DNA of 64,000 nt from Rhodocyclaceae bacterium. GTDB taxonomy: Bacteria; Pseudomonadota; Gammaproteobacteria; Burkholderiales; Rhodocyclaceae. Location: positions 124,001-188,000 of the forward strand of contig JADJAS010000001.1 of NCBI GenBank assembly GCA_016704145.1. Direction: 5' to 3'. Each line of letters opens with the position of its first letter. Position 1 is the first letter of the stretch. A program made the translations under genes and the position numbers. Shown here piece by piece: positions 51,540 through 62,511 of this stretch. The notes beneath the pieces are model-generated. The model did no database searches, had not been told where the DNA came from, and saw nothing but the letters and a program-made list of their open reading frames with translations.

Positions 51540-52547
51540 CTATAGCAGTAGCTGGCCGAGCCACCAGGCCATGGCGGCGATCAGCGCCGTCGCCGGGATG
51601 GTCAGAATCCAGGCCCAGACGATGCCCCCCGCCACGGTCCAGCGAACTTTCTTGACGCCTCCGGTGGCGCCGACGCCCATGATCGAGCCGGTGATGGTGT
51701 GCGTCGTGGATACCGGAATGCCCATGGCCGTGGCAAGGAACAGCGTTGCCGCACCCGCCGAATTGGCGGCGAAGCCCTTGGGCTGGTTGAGCTTGGTGAT
51801 CCTCTGGCCCATGGTCTTGACGATGCGCCAGCCGCCGAACATCGTGCCCAGCCCCATGGCGGCATAGCACGCCATCACCACCCAGCCGGGCACGCCCTCA
51901 CCGGTTTTCGACATGCCGGCGGCGATCAGCAGCATCCAGATGATGCCGATGGTTTTCTGCGCGTCGTTGCCACCGTGGCCAAGGCTGTAGGCCGCCGCCG
52001 AGAGCAATTGCAGACGTCGGAACAAGCGATCGACCTTGGTCGGCGACGTTCGATTGCAGGCCCATGAAACGGCCACCATGAGCAGGCCTCCGACAAGAAA
52101 ACCCAGCAGTGGCGCGATGAAAATGAAGGCGATGATCTTGCCGACCCCTCCCCAGATCAGCGCGCCCGGACCCGACTTGGCGATGGCGGCGCCGACCAGC
52201 CCGCCGACCAGCGCGTGCGAAGAACTTGACGGAATCCCGTAATACCAGGTGATGACATTCCAAGCGATGGCGCCGATGAGTGCGCCGAACACCACGAAAT
52301 GATCGACGATGGAGGCGTCGATGGTGCCCTTGCCGATGGTGCTGGCGACCTTCAGTTCAAAGATGAAGTAGGCCACGACATTGAACACCGCTGCCCAGAT
52401 GACCGCCTGATGAGGCTTGAGCACGCGCGTGGAGACGATGGTGGCGATGGAATTGGCGGCGTCGTGGAAGCCGTTCATGAAATCGAACAGCAGCGCCAGG
52501 GACACCAGCACGACGACGGCAGTGAGGCTGATTTCGATGCCCGACAT
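51540..52547 (-). CDS. pit: Pit-type inorganic phosphate transporter (335 aa)
   Basis: Membrane phosphate carrier. The duplicated signature is seen as DFMNGFHDAANSIATIVSTR near the N-terminus and SLGHGGNDAQKTIGIIWMLL in the second half, each with the conserved Asn-Asp/Asp-Ala core. It begins 9 bases after the DUF47 gene, the usual Pit/PhoU-like pairing for low-affinity phosphate uptake. Confidence 0.93.
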   Translation of the reverse strand: MSGIEISLTAVVVLVSLALLFDFMNGFHDAANSIATIVSTRVLKPHQAVIWAAVFNVVAYFIFELKVASTIGKGTIDASIVDHFVVFGALIGAIAWNVITWYYGIPSSSSHALVGGLVGAAIAKSGPGALIWGGVGKIIAFIFIAPLLGFLVGGLLMVAVSWACNRTSPTKVDRLFRRLQLLSAAAYSLGHGGNDAQKTIGIIWMLLIAAGMSKTGEGVPGWVVMACYAAMGLGTMFGGWRIVKTMGQRITKLNQPKGFAANSAGAATLFLATAMGIPVSTTHTITGSIMGVGATGGVKKVRWTVAGGIVWAWILTIPATALIAAMAWWLGQLLL

Positions 52548-52556
52548 GATCGCGGG

Positions 52557-53195
52557 TCAGGAATTCTCGAGGACGATGCCTTCGATGATGTTGGCCACGT
52601 CCTCGCACGCGTCCGTGATGGTCTCCAGCAGTTCGTAGATGGCCTTGAGCTTGATCAACTGACGGGTGTCCTGCTCCTCGCGGAACAGCTTGGCCATGCC
52701 GGCGCGCATGGCCCGGTCGGCATCCGACTCCAGGCGATCAATTTCGTCGCAGGTCTTGAGTATGGCGGGGCCGTTGTCCATGTTGTTGAGCAGGAACACC
52801 GCCGACTTGACGCGCTCGCAGCAGGACACACAGATATCCGACAGGTGACAGGCCTCCTGGGTCAGCTTGCGGACGTCGTAGAGATGCATCGACTGGGCCA
52901 CATCCTGGGTCAGGTCCAGGATGTCGTCCATGCGGGTGATCAGCTTGTGGATTTCGTCGCGGTCAAGCGGCGTGTTGAAGGTCGTGTGCAGCAGCGCGAT
53001 CGTTTCGTGGGTGATCTTGTCGGCGCGTGTTTCGACTTCGTCGATCTTCTGGGCATGCACCGTCAACTCGCCCGTGCCGTCGACCATGTTGTCGATCAGC
53101 GCACCCAGTTCGCGGCCACCTTGGGCGATCAGTTCCGCGTGAGCGTTGAACAAGTCAAAGAACTTGCCTTCCTGGGGCATCAAGCGTGAGAACAT
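52557..53195 (-). CDS. DUF47 PhoU-like phosphate transport accessory protein (212 aa)
   Basis: All-helical PhoU-like protein of the DUF47 family: KFFDLFNAHAELIAQGGREL, then EVETRADKITHETIALLHTT and DREEIHKL-like ITRMDDILDLTQDVAQSMHL, where acidic clusters bind metal. It normally regulates the adjacent Pit carrier. ATG 53195 is preferred over a GTG three codons earlier. Its promoter is the left member of the divergent pair at 53224-53276. Confidence 0.9.
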   Translation of the reverse strand: MFSRLMPQEGKFFDLFNAHAELIAQGGRELGALIDNMVDGTGELTVHAQKIDEVETRADKITHETIALLHTTFNTPLDRDEIHKLITRMDDILDLTQDVAQSMHLYDVRKLTQEACHLSDICVSCCERVKSAVFLLNNMDNGPAILKTCDEIDRLESDADRAMRAGMAKLFREEQDTRQLIKLKAIYELLETITDACEDVANIIEGIVLENS

Positions 53196-53223
53196 GAGGA
53201 ACACCGCCCTGAACGAAACGGGC

Positions 53224-53276
53224 CGATTCTAGCAGTTCCCTCGCCCGGGGCGCGCACAACCCAACTGCTAGAATCG
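53224..53276. promoter_or_regulatory. Divergent extended -10 promoters forming a 14-bp inverted repeat
   Basis: CGATTCTAGCAGTT (53224-53237) and AACTGCTAGAATCG (53263-53276) are perfect inverted copies. Each arm contains TGCTAGAAT, an extended -10 element (TGnTAGAAT) pointing outward, one toward the DUF47 gene and one toward the DUF2863 gene. The start codons lie about 30 and 50 bases away. A transcript hairpin is an alternative reading. Confidence 0.6.
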
Positions 53277-53326
53277 CGCATCTGGCTCGCCGGTGTTCCG
53301 GTGACCTTCCTCCGGTCCACATCATC

Positions 53327-54499
53327 ATGAAACGCAACCGCTTTTCCCGCCGCGCGAAGCAGAACCCCGCCACCGACGAATTGATCCGCCTGGCCGGCAG
53401 TCTGGCCCAATCATCCAGCCGCGTCGAGGACGAGTTCTGGCAAGACAGGCTGGCCGCCGCGATCAACCGGTTGATCGCCGACGGCGATGACGTCACCCTC
53501 AACGGCGCGCTGGATCACCTTTACGGCGCCGGCGGGCGAGCCTACGATGAGCTGGCGGACCTGGTGGAGTCTTGCAGCGAGACGCGTCGAGTCGACACCG
53601 GGCCGGGGCAGGATTCCATCCTGTTCGCGGTGCCCGTGCTGGCCTGGTCGCGTTTCGTGATTCCCTCCGGCACCATCGCCGCCGACCAGTTGTCGACTCT
53701 CAGGGTGCAGTTGCAGGCCCATGTCTTTGCCGCCGATGCCCGCATCGGCCTCGCCGACTATCTCTGGAGCCCGGACCAGTTGCCGCAATCCTACGTCGAG
53801 ACCGCCCAGCTTGCGGAGCGGCTGACCAAGGCCGCGCTGCACGGCAAGGATGTCAGGATCGATACCGCCAGCATGCCGGAGACCGCCAATTTTCTTTCCG
53901 ACATCCGTTATTTGATCGGCGTGGTCGCCGCGCCGCGCGGCACGGCCATGTTCCGTTGGCAGGAAGACGATGGCTCGCGCGCCGAAACGCTCAAGCAATG
54001 GCGGGCCCAGGGCGGCGAGGCGCTGCGGCGCGCGCTGCCGGCCTGCGCCATCGAGCCGCTATTGCCCCAGCCCTATCATGCCGCGGCCCGGGACGCCGAC
54101 CGCGCTTCGCGGCCCTATTCGGTTCGCGCCGCGGTTGCTTTCCTGCAGACCACCTTGAACGTGGCGGCCGCCGACCTGCGGGCTGTCGTCGGGCCCTATT
54201 ACGACCGACAGTTGGAGGAATACCGCATCGGCTTCACGCTGGCCGATGCCAATGACGTCATTCACGGCGTCGTCTGGCCCCTGCTGGAAGCCGAGGACGA
54301 GACGGCCGACACGCCCGCCCAGATCGAGACCGTGCTCAAGGAAGCCGGCATCCGCGAAGTCGTCGCCCTCGATCACCGCTTCCCGCTCGAATACTGCGAC
54401 GATTGCGGCGCGCCGCTTTACCCCAACCCGGACGGCGAACCGAGCCACGCCGAACTGCCTGAGGAGCAGGCGGAAGCCGCACCTCGGCACCTTCACTGA
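53327..54499 (+). CDS. DUF2863-type protein (390 aa)
   Basis: Function unknown. It begins MKRNRFSRRAKQNPATDELI and has LVSLAG-like LIRLAGSLAQSSSRVEDEFW, then a core SILFAVPVLAWSRFVIPSGT and a C-terminal Cys pair in LEYCDDCGAPLYPNPDGE. This matches the betaproteobacterial DUF2863 family as I remember it, and it is one reason for the betaproteobacterial call. No signal peptide. The stop is followed by C8 and A7 homopolymer runs. Confidence 0.82.
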   Translation: MKRNRFSRRAKQNPATDELIRLAGSLAQSSSRVEDEFWQDRLAAAINRLIADGDDVTLNGALDHLYGAGGRAYDELADLVESCSETRRVDTGPGQDSILFAVPVLAWSRFVIPSGTIAADQLSTLRVQLQAHVFAADARIGLADYLWSPDQLPQSYVETAQLAERLTKAALHGKDVRIDTASMPETANFLSDIRYLIGVVAAPRGTAMFRWQEDDGSRAETLKQWRAQGGEALRRALPACAIEPLLPQPYHAAARDADRASRPYSVRAAVAFLQTTLNVAAADLRAVVGPYYDRQLEEYRIGFTLADANDVIHGVVWPLLEAEDETADTPAQIETVLKEAGIREVVALDHRFPLEYCDDCGAPLYPNPDGEPSHAELPEEQAEAAPRHLH

Positions 54500-54623
54500 C
54501 CCCCCCCAAAAAAAGCGGGCGCCCTCTTCAGATCACGCTGCCGGCGACTTCGCTCGCCCGGTCAGGCCGGAGTACCCGCTCGACGCCGAAAATAAAACTC
54601 CATTAACACTTTAGTTTTTGTCG

Positions 54624-54652
54624 TTGACAATATCGGTTTTAGTTAATAGCAT
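54624..54652 (+). promoter_or_regulatory. Sigma70-type promoter with a direct repeat, upstream of the cysD region
   Basis: TTGACA (54624-54629), 17 bases, TAGCAT (54647-54652). A direct repeat ATCGGTTTTA (54632-54641) and ATTGGTTTTA (54651-54660), 19 bases apart, overlaps the -10. This AT-rich block differs sharply from its surroundings and may bind a regulator of the sulfate-activation genes. Start site near 54659. Confidence 0.6.
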
Positions 54653-54661
54653 TGGTTTTAT

Positions 54662-55546
54662 GTGCAAATCAATATACTTGATGATGCGGCTGGCGGGATT
54701 GCCGCATACCCGCCCATGAGCCGCCAGGACGGCAGGCTTCTGCCACTTGCGGCGCTCAACGAGCGGCGTCGGCGTGCGGTCGCCCTGCGCCTTGACGGCA
54801 TGCGATTGACCGATGTCGCGGCCAAGACCGAGTTGAGCGTACCGACCGTCATCGCCGCCCACCGAGCCTTCCTGGCCGGTGGGTGGGACGCCGTCAGTGT
54901 CGCGCCGCGCGGACGGCGCAGCGGCTCCGGACAGCTGATCGAGCCCAGCGCCATCGAGCAGCTCGTCGCGACGATCATCGACGGCCCGCCGGAACGATCG
55001 GCGCTGCCATACCTGCTCTGGGAAAAGGCCGCCGTGGCCGAACTGGCTCGCCAGCGCCTCGGCGTCGAGGTGCCCACCACCACGCTCGGACGCTACCTGC
55101 AAGACTGGGGTTTCGCCGCCGATGCCGGCAGCGGCGGCGCGAGCGCCGATGCCAGTCGTGTCCGGGAGACGCCATTGGCTCCGCTGCTGCCTGCCGGCTG
55201 GCGCCATCTGGGCAGCGACCGCATTCTGTTCCGGGCGGCCGGGCCGCGACGCAAACTGCGCTGGCTGGTGGTGCCGTCGCCATTGACGTCCGGTTCGCTG
55301 ATCGAGTTTTTCGACCGCCTGCAGCGGTCGATCGGCGGCAGGATTCGCGTTGCCGCGGAAAACCTCGATCTCCGGCAAGCACCGGAAGTACGCCGATGGC
55401 TCGATACGCAGTCCGATCGCATTCATTGCCTGCCCCTCGCCGATATCGTGCCGGCGCGACCCGCTCGACACCCGCGAAACGTAAAACATTTAGTGGATAT
55501 CAAAACCAGATTTCCGGGAAAGCCTGACGCCGGAGAAAGGACTCTC
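54662..55546 (+). CDS. Helix-turn-helix protein derived from an IS630-type transposase, in frame with cysD and without its own stop
   Basis: Residues about 30-150 match the two DNA-binding parts of IS630-family transposases: NERRRRAVALRLDGMRLTDV then SVPTVIAAHRAFLAGGWDAV, and PYLLWEKAAVAELARQRLG with TTTLGRYLQDWGFA. A shortened DDE-like segment follows (LRWLVVPSPLTSGSLIEFF, then RVAAENLDLRQAPEVRRWLD), where the catalytic Asp of the DNL motif is Glu. No stop codon separates this frame from cysD, so it may be made as a fusion or end by internal initiation. ATG 54716 and GTG 54662 are both possible starts. A regulator of cysDNC is a fair guess. Confidence 0.6.
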
Positions 55547-56464
55547 ATGCCGACCATATCGGGTACCACGCTCACCCATCTTCAACGCCTGGAAGCCGAA
55601 AGCATCCACATCCTGCGGGAGGTCGTGGCCGAAGCCGACAATCCCGTGATGCTTTATTCGATCGGCAAGGACAGCGCGGTCATGCTGCACTTGGCCATGA
55701 AGGCCTTCTACCCGGGCAAGCCACCCTTTCCGCTGCTCCATGTCGATACCACCTGGAAATTCCGCGAGATGTACGAATTCCGGGATCGCACCGCCCGCGA
55801 GTTGGGGCTTGACCTGCTCGTTCACATCAATCCGGAAGGATTGGCAATGAACATCGATCCCTTCACGCATGGCTCGGCCATCCACACCGACGTCATGAAA
55901 ACACAGGGGCTCAAGCAGGCCTTGGACAAGTACGGCTTCGACGCCGCGTTCGGCGGCGCCCGGCGCGACGAAGAAAAATCCCGCGCCAAGGAAAGAATTT
56001 TCTCGTTCCGCTCGACGCAGCATCGCTGGGATCCCAAGAACCAGCGCCCGGAGCTTTGGCACCTCTACAACGCGCGCAAGCACAAGGGCGAAAGCATCCG
56101 CGTGTTCCCGCTGTCGAACTGGACCGAACTCGACATCTGGCAGTACATCCATCTCGAAAACATTCCGATCGTGCCACTCTATTACGCCAAACCCCGGCCC
56201 GTGGTGGAACGCGACGGCGCGCTGATCATGGTCGACGACGAGCGCATGCCGCTGCGCCCGGGCGAAGTGCCGATGATGCGCACCGTGCGCTTTCGCACGC
56301 TCGGCTGCTACCCGCTGACGGGAGCGGTGGAGTCGAGCGCCGACACCTTGCCGGCCATCATCCAGGAAATGCTGTTGACGCGGACTTCCGAGCGCCAAGG
56401 GCGTGTCATCGACCACGACCAGGCCGCTTCAATGGAGAAGAAGAAACAGGAGGGGTATTTCTGA
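55547..56464 (+). CDS. cysD: Sulfate adenylyltransferase small subunit (305 aa)
   Basis: CysD of the ATP-sulfurylase complex that makes APS from sulfate and ATP. It begins MPTISGTTLTHLQRLEAESI and shows the PP-loop MLYSIGKDSAVMLHLAMKAF, HVDTTWKFREMYEFRD and FGGARRDEEKSRAKERIFSF. ATG at 55547 has AAAGGA upstream and gives the normal length; the frame is continuous with the transposase-like module before it. Its stop overlaps the cysNC start (TGATG). Confidence 0.95.
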   Translation: MPTISGTTLTHLQRLEAESIHILREVVAEADNPVMLYSIGKDSAVMLHLAMKAFYPGKPPFPLLHVDTTWKFREMYEFRDRTARELGLDLLVHINPEGLAMNIDPFTHGSAIHTDVMKTQGLKQALDKYGFDAAFGGARRDEEKSRAKERIFSFRSTQHRWDPKNQRPELWHLYNARKHKGESIRVFPLSNWTELDIWQYIHLENIPIVPLYYAKPRPVVERDGALIMVDDERMPLRPGEVPMMRTVRFRTLGCYPLTGAVESSADTLPAIIQEMLLTRTSERQGRVIDHDQAASMEKKKQEGYF

Positions 56465-58371
56465 TGGCACATCAATCTCATCTCATCGCCAGCGATATCG
56501 AGCAATACCTCAAGTCGCACGAGACCAAGGGCTTGCTGCGTTTCATCACCTGCGGCTCTGTTGACGACGGCAAGAGCACCCTGATCGGCCGGCTGCTTTA
56601 CGACTCGAAAATGTTGTTCGATGACCAGTTGGCTGCCGTCGAAAACGACTCCAGGAAATGGGGCACGCAGGGCGACGACATCGACTTCGCGCTGCTGGTC
56701 GATGGTCTGGCCGCTGAGCGCGAGCAAGGCATCACCATCGATGTCGCCTACCGCTTCTTCTCGACCGACCGCCGCAAGTTCATCGTCGCCGACACGCCGG
56801 GGCATGAGCAATACACCCGCAACATGATCACCGGCGCCTCCACCGCCGACGCCGCCGTGATCCTCGTCGACGCGCGCAAGGGGCTGCTGACCCAGACTCG
56901 CCGGCACAGTTTCCTGGTTTCCCTGATCGGCATCCGGCACGTGCTGCTGGCTGTCAACAAGATGGATCTCGTCGAATACTCGGAGCAGAAATTCCGCGCC
57001 ATCGAGGAGGAATATCGGAAGTTCGCCGAGCAGGTCGGCATCGCCGATGTCACGGCGATCCCGCTCTCCGCCTTGAAGGGCGACAACATGCTCGCGCAAA
57101 GCGAACGCATGCCCTGGTATCGCGGCACCACGCTGATGGGCTACCTCGAGACGGTGCCGGTGGATGAGAACCGCCTCCAGGCCCAGCCGATGCGTTTCCC
57201 GGTGCAGTGGGTCAACCGCCCGAACCTCGATTTTCGCGGCTTTGCCGGAACCCTGGCCAGCGGCGTGATCCAGCCGGGCGACCGCGTGCGCATCCAGCCG
57301 TCGGGCAAGGAAAGCAAGGTGGCGCGCATCGTCACCGCCGATGGCGACCTCGAGAAAGCCGTCGCCGGACAATCGGTTACCCTGACGCTGGCGGACGAGT
57401 TGGACATTTCGCGCGGCGACCTGATCTCCGGCATCGAGGCGCCCGCCGGAGTCGCGGATCAGTTCCAGGCGACGGTGGTCTGGATGGACGACGACCCCAT
57501 GCTGCGTGGCCGCACCTATCTGATGAAGACCTGCGGCAAGACGGTGCAGGCAACCATCGCGCCGCTCAAGTACAAGGTCAACGTCAACTCGATGGAACAG
57601 GTTGCCGCCGAAAAACTCGAACTGAACGAGATCGGCGTCTGCGAATTGGAACTGGATCGCTCCATCGCCTTCGATCCCTACGCGGAAAATCGCGAGACGG
57701 GCAGTTTCATCCTGATCGATCGTCTGACCAACCGCACCGTCGGCGCCGGCATGCTGAACTTCTCGCTGCGGCGCGCGCAAAACATCCACATGCACGCCCT
57801 CGAGGTGGACAAGACCGCACGGTCGACCATGAAGGGCCAAAAATCCTGCGTGCTCTGGTATACGGGCTTGTCCGGCTCGGGCAAGTCCACTATCGCCAAC
57901 GCGGTGGACAAGCGCCTGCACGTCTCGGGGCGGCACACCTATCTCCTCGATGGCGACAACGTCCGTCATGGCCTCAACAAGGATCTCGGCTTCACCGAGG
58001 CCGATCGCGTCGAGAACATCCGCCGCATCGCCGAGGTGGCGAAACTGATGGTCGATGCCGGCCTCATCGTCGGCACCGCCTTCATTTCGCCCTTCCGCAA
58101 CGAACGGCGCATGGCCCGCGGTCTGCTGCCGGAAGGCGAGTTCATCGAAATCTTCATCGACACACCGCTAGCGGTCGCCGAGCAGCGCGATCCCAAGGGT
58201 CTCTACAAGAAAGCCCGGCGTGGCGAGTTGAAGAATTTCACCGGCATCGATTCGCCCTACGAGGAGCCCGACGCGCCGGAAATTCGCATCGATACCACCG
58301 CGCTGTCCGCCGACGAAGCGGCCGAGCGGATCATCGCGCATCTGAAGCGGCTGGGCATCATCAGTGGCTGA
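56464..58371 (+). CDS. cysNC: Bifunctional sulfate adenylyltransferase large subunit/APS kinase (635 aa)
   Basis: N-terminal CysN GTPase: FITCGSVDDGKSTLIGRLLY (about 28-47), DTPGHEQYTRNMITG and NKMDLVEYSE. C-terminal CysC kinase: LWYTGLSGSGKSTIANAVDK (about 464-483) and LLDGDNVRHGLNKDLGFTEA. Together with CysD it makes PAPS, the sulfate donor for the sulfotransferases at 19110 and 31473. The fused CysNC form is common in proteobacteria with PAPS demand for sulfation. Confidence 0.95.
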   Translation: MAHQSHLIASDIEQYLKSHETKGLLRFITCGSVDDGKSTLIGRLLYDSKMLFDDQLAAVENDSRKWGTQGDDIDFALLVDGLAAEREQGITIDVAYRFFSTDRRKFIVADTPGHEQYTRNMITGASTADAAVILVDARKGLLTQTRRHSFLVSLIGIRHVLLAVNKMDLVEYSEQKFRAIEEEYRKFAEQVGIADVTAIPLSALKGDNMLAQSERMPWYRGTTLMGYLETVPVDENRLQAQPMRFPVQWVNRPNLDFRGFAGTLASGVIQPGDRVRIQPSGKESKVARIVTADGDLEKAVAGQSVTLTLADELDISRGDLISGIEAPAGVADQFQATVVWMDDDPMLRGRTYLMKTCGKTVQATIAPLKYKVNVNSMEQVAAEKLELNEIGVCELELDRSIAFDPYAENRETGSFILIDRLTNRTVGAGMLNFSLRRAQNIHMHALEVDKTARSTMKGQKSCVLWYTGLSGSGKSTIANAVDKRLHVSGRHTYLLDGDNVRHGLNKDLGFTEADRVENIRRIAEVAKLMVDAGLIVGTAFISPFRNERRMARGLLPEGEFIEIFIDTPLAVAEQRDPKGLYKKARRGELKNFTGIDSPYEEPDAPEIRIDTTALSADEAAERIIAHLKRLGIISG

Positions 58372-58402
58372 CACGGAGGCGGCGCCATGACGGCGCCGCG
58401 CC

Positions 58403-58425
58403 AAAGTCAGCCGTGGCGATACGCC
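58403..58425 (+). repeat. 23-bp dispersed repeat, copy R6, forms the 3' end of dadA
   Basis: Begins AAAGTCAGCCGTGGCGA and ends TACGCC. Read on the minus strand it gives the last residues and stop codon of DadA (AYRHG then TGA inside GGCTGA). Confidence 0.72.
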
Positions 58426-59672
58426 AGGTACGGCGCCGGATCGATGTCCGGCTCGCGTCCGGCGACGATGTCCGCCAGCAGCTTGCCCGTGCCGCAGGCC
58501 ATGGTCCAGCCGAGCGTGCCGTGGCCGGTATTGAGGTAGAGATTCGATAACCTCGTCGCGCCGATCAGCGGCACGTTGCTCGGCGTCGCCGGCCGCAGCC
58601 CGGCCCAGAACTCGACGTTGCTGGCGGATAGCCGCGGGAAGATGGTGTGCGTTCGCCGCACCAGGGCCTGGCAGCGCACGTCGTTGAGCGTCGTGTCGTA
58701 GCCGGTGAACTCCGCCGTGCCCGCCACGCGCAGGCGGTCGCCGAGGCGCGAAAAAACGATCTTGCAGCCATCGTCTGTGAGGCTCACGGTCGGGGCCAGG
58801 TCGTTTGTCACTTCCCCTGCCGTCAATGGAATCGTCGCCGAATAGCCCTTGGCCGGATAGACGGGAACACCGATGCCGAGTGGTTTCAGCAGCAGCGGTG
58901 ACCAGCTGCCGAGCGCGACGACATAGGCATCGGCCGCCAGCATCTCGCCACCTGCCAGCCGCAGGCCGGAAATGCGGCCACCCTCGGCCTGCAACGCATC
59001 GATGGCCGCGCCGTGGCGAAAGACCACGCCCCGCGCCGACGCCCGCCGTGCGAGCAGCGTCGCGAACTTGTGCGCGTCGCCGGATTCGTCGTCGGCGGTA
59101 TAGGTGCCGCCGATGATGGGCGCCGTCGCATGCTTTAGCGCCGGCTCGATGGCCAGGCACTCGGCAGCGGTCTTGACGACGCGCTCGCAGCCGTATTGCC
59201 GCATCAGCTCGGCCTGCGGCATGGCATGCGCGAACTCGGTCGCGTCGGTGTAAAAGTGCAAGATGCCGCGCTGCTGCTGGTCGTACTCCAGTCCCAGCGC
59301 CGGCCGCAGTTCCTTGAGCAGCGCCCGGCTGTGGAGCGCGAGACGCAGGATGGCGACGATGTTCTCGCGCGTGCGGCCGGGCGTGCATTCGCGCAGGAAA
59401 CGCAGGCCCCAGGCCCATTGCCCGGCATCGGCGCGCAACCGCCAGAGCAGCGGCGAATCCTCGCGGCCGAGCCAGCGCAGCACCTTGAGCGGCGCGGCCG
59501 GGTTTGCCCACGGCTCGGCATGGCTGGTGGAGATCTGGCCGCCGTTGGCGAAACTCGTTTCCATCGCCGGCGCCGGCTGTCGGTCGACCACGACGACCTC
59601 GTGGCCATCCTGGCCGAGGTACCATGCCGAGGCGACGCCGGCCAGTCCGGCGCCGAGAACCAAAACACGCAT
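58407..59672 (-). CDS. dadA: D-amino acid dehydrogenase small-subunit type flavoprotein (421 aa)
   Basis: FAD-dependent deaminase of D-amino acids (D-alanine and others) to keto acids. The dinucleotide site is MRVLVLGAGLAGVASAWYLG, followed by VVVDRQPAPAMETSFANGGQ, and the C-terminal LYLNTGHGTLGWTMACGTGK is the family tail motif. Full length and intact. The last five residues come from a dispersed repeat. It is divergent from msrB with 41 bases between. Confidence 0.92.
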   Translation of the reverse strand: MRVLVLGAGLAGVASAWYLGQDGHEVVVVDRQPAPAMETSFANGGQISTSHAEPWANPAAPLKVLRWLGREDSPLLWRLRADAGQWAWGLRFLRECTPGRTRENIVAILRLALHSRALLKELRPALGLEYDQQQRGILHFYTDATEFAHAMPQAELMRQYGCERVVKTAAECLAIEPALKHATAPIIGGTYTADDESGDAHKFATLLARRASARGVVFRHGAAIDALQAEGGRISGLRLAGGEMLAADAYVVALGSWSPLLLKPLGIGVPVYPAKGYSATIPLTAGEVTNDLAPTVSLTDDGCKIVFSRLGDRLRVAGTAEFTGYDTTLNDVRCQALVRRTHTIFPRLSASNVEFWAGLRPATPSNVPLIGATRLSNLYLNTGHGTLGWTMACGTGKLLADIVAGREPDIDPAPYLAYRHG

Positions 59673-59713
59673 CGCTTGTCCGTCTCCTTGTTGCCACGAA
59701 TGGTACCGTCACC

Positions 59714-60115
<402 letters not shown>

Positions 60116-60158
60116 TCGGACTCCGGGAGCGCGCTAAGGTGCGCGCCCGCCTTGTCTT

Positions 60159-60181
60159 GGCGTATCACCACGACTGACTTT
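60159..60181 (-). repeat. 23-bp dispersed repeat, copy R7, directly before the tex start codon
   Basis: On the minus strand it begins AAAGTCAGTCGTGGTGA and ends TACGCC. It ends one base before the tex ATG at 60183, so it occupies the place of the usual RBS; no purine-rich RBS is seen there. Confidence 0.72.
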
Positions 60182-60182
60182 C

Positions 60183-62507
<2,325 letters not shown>

Positions 62508-62511
62508 GGGC

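Noticed and set aside
54500..54514. C8 followed by A7 as a programmed frameshift site
   Set aside because: The run starts at the last base of the DUF2863 stop region, outside the coding sequence, so it cannot alter that protein usefully.
54662..55546. An intact IS630 insertion sequence
   Set aside because: The DDE core is shortened and mutated, and I see no terminal inverted repeats or TA duplication around it.
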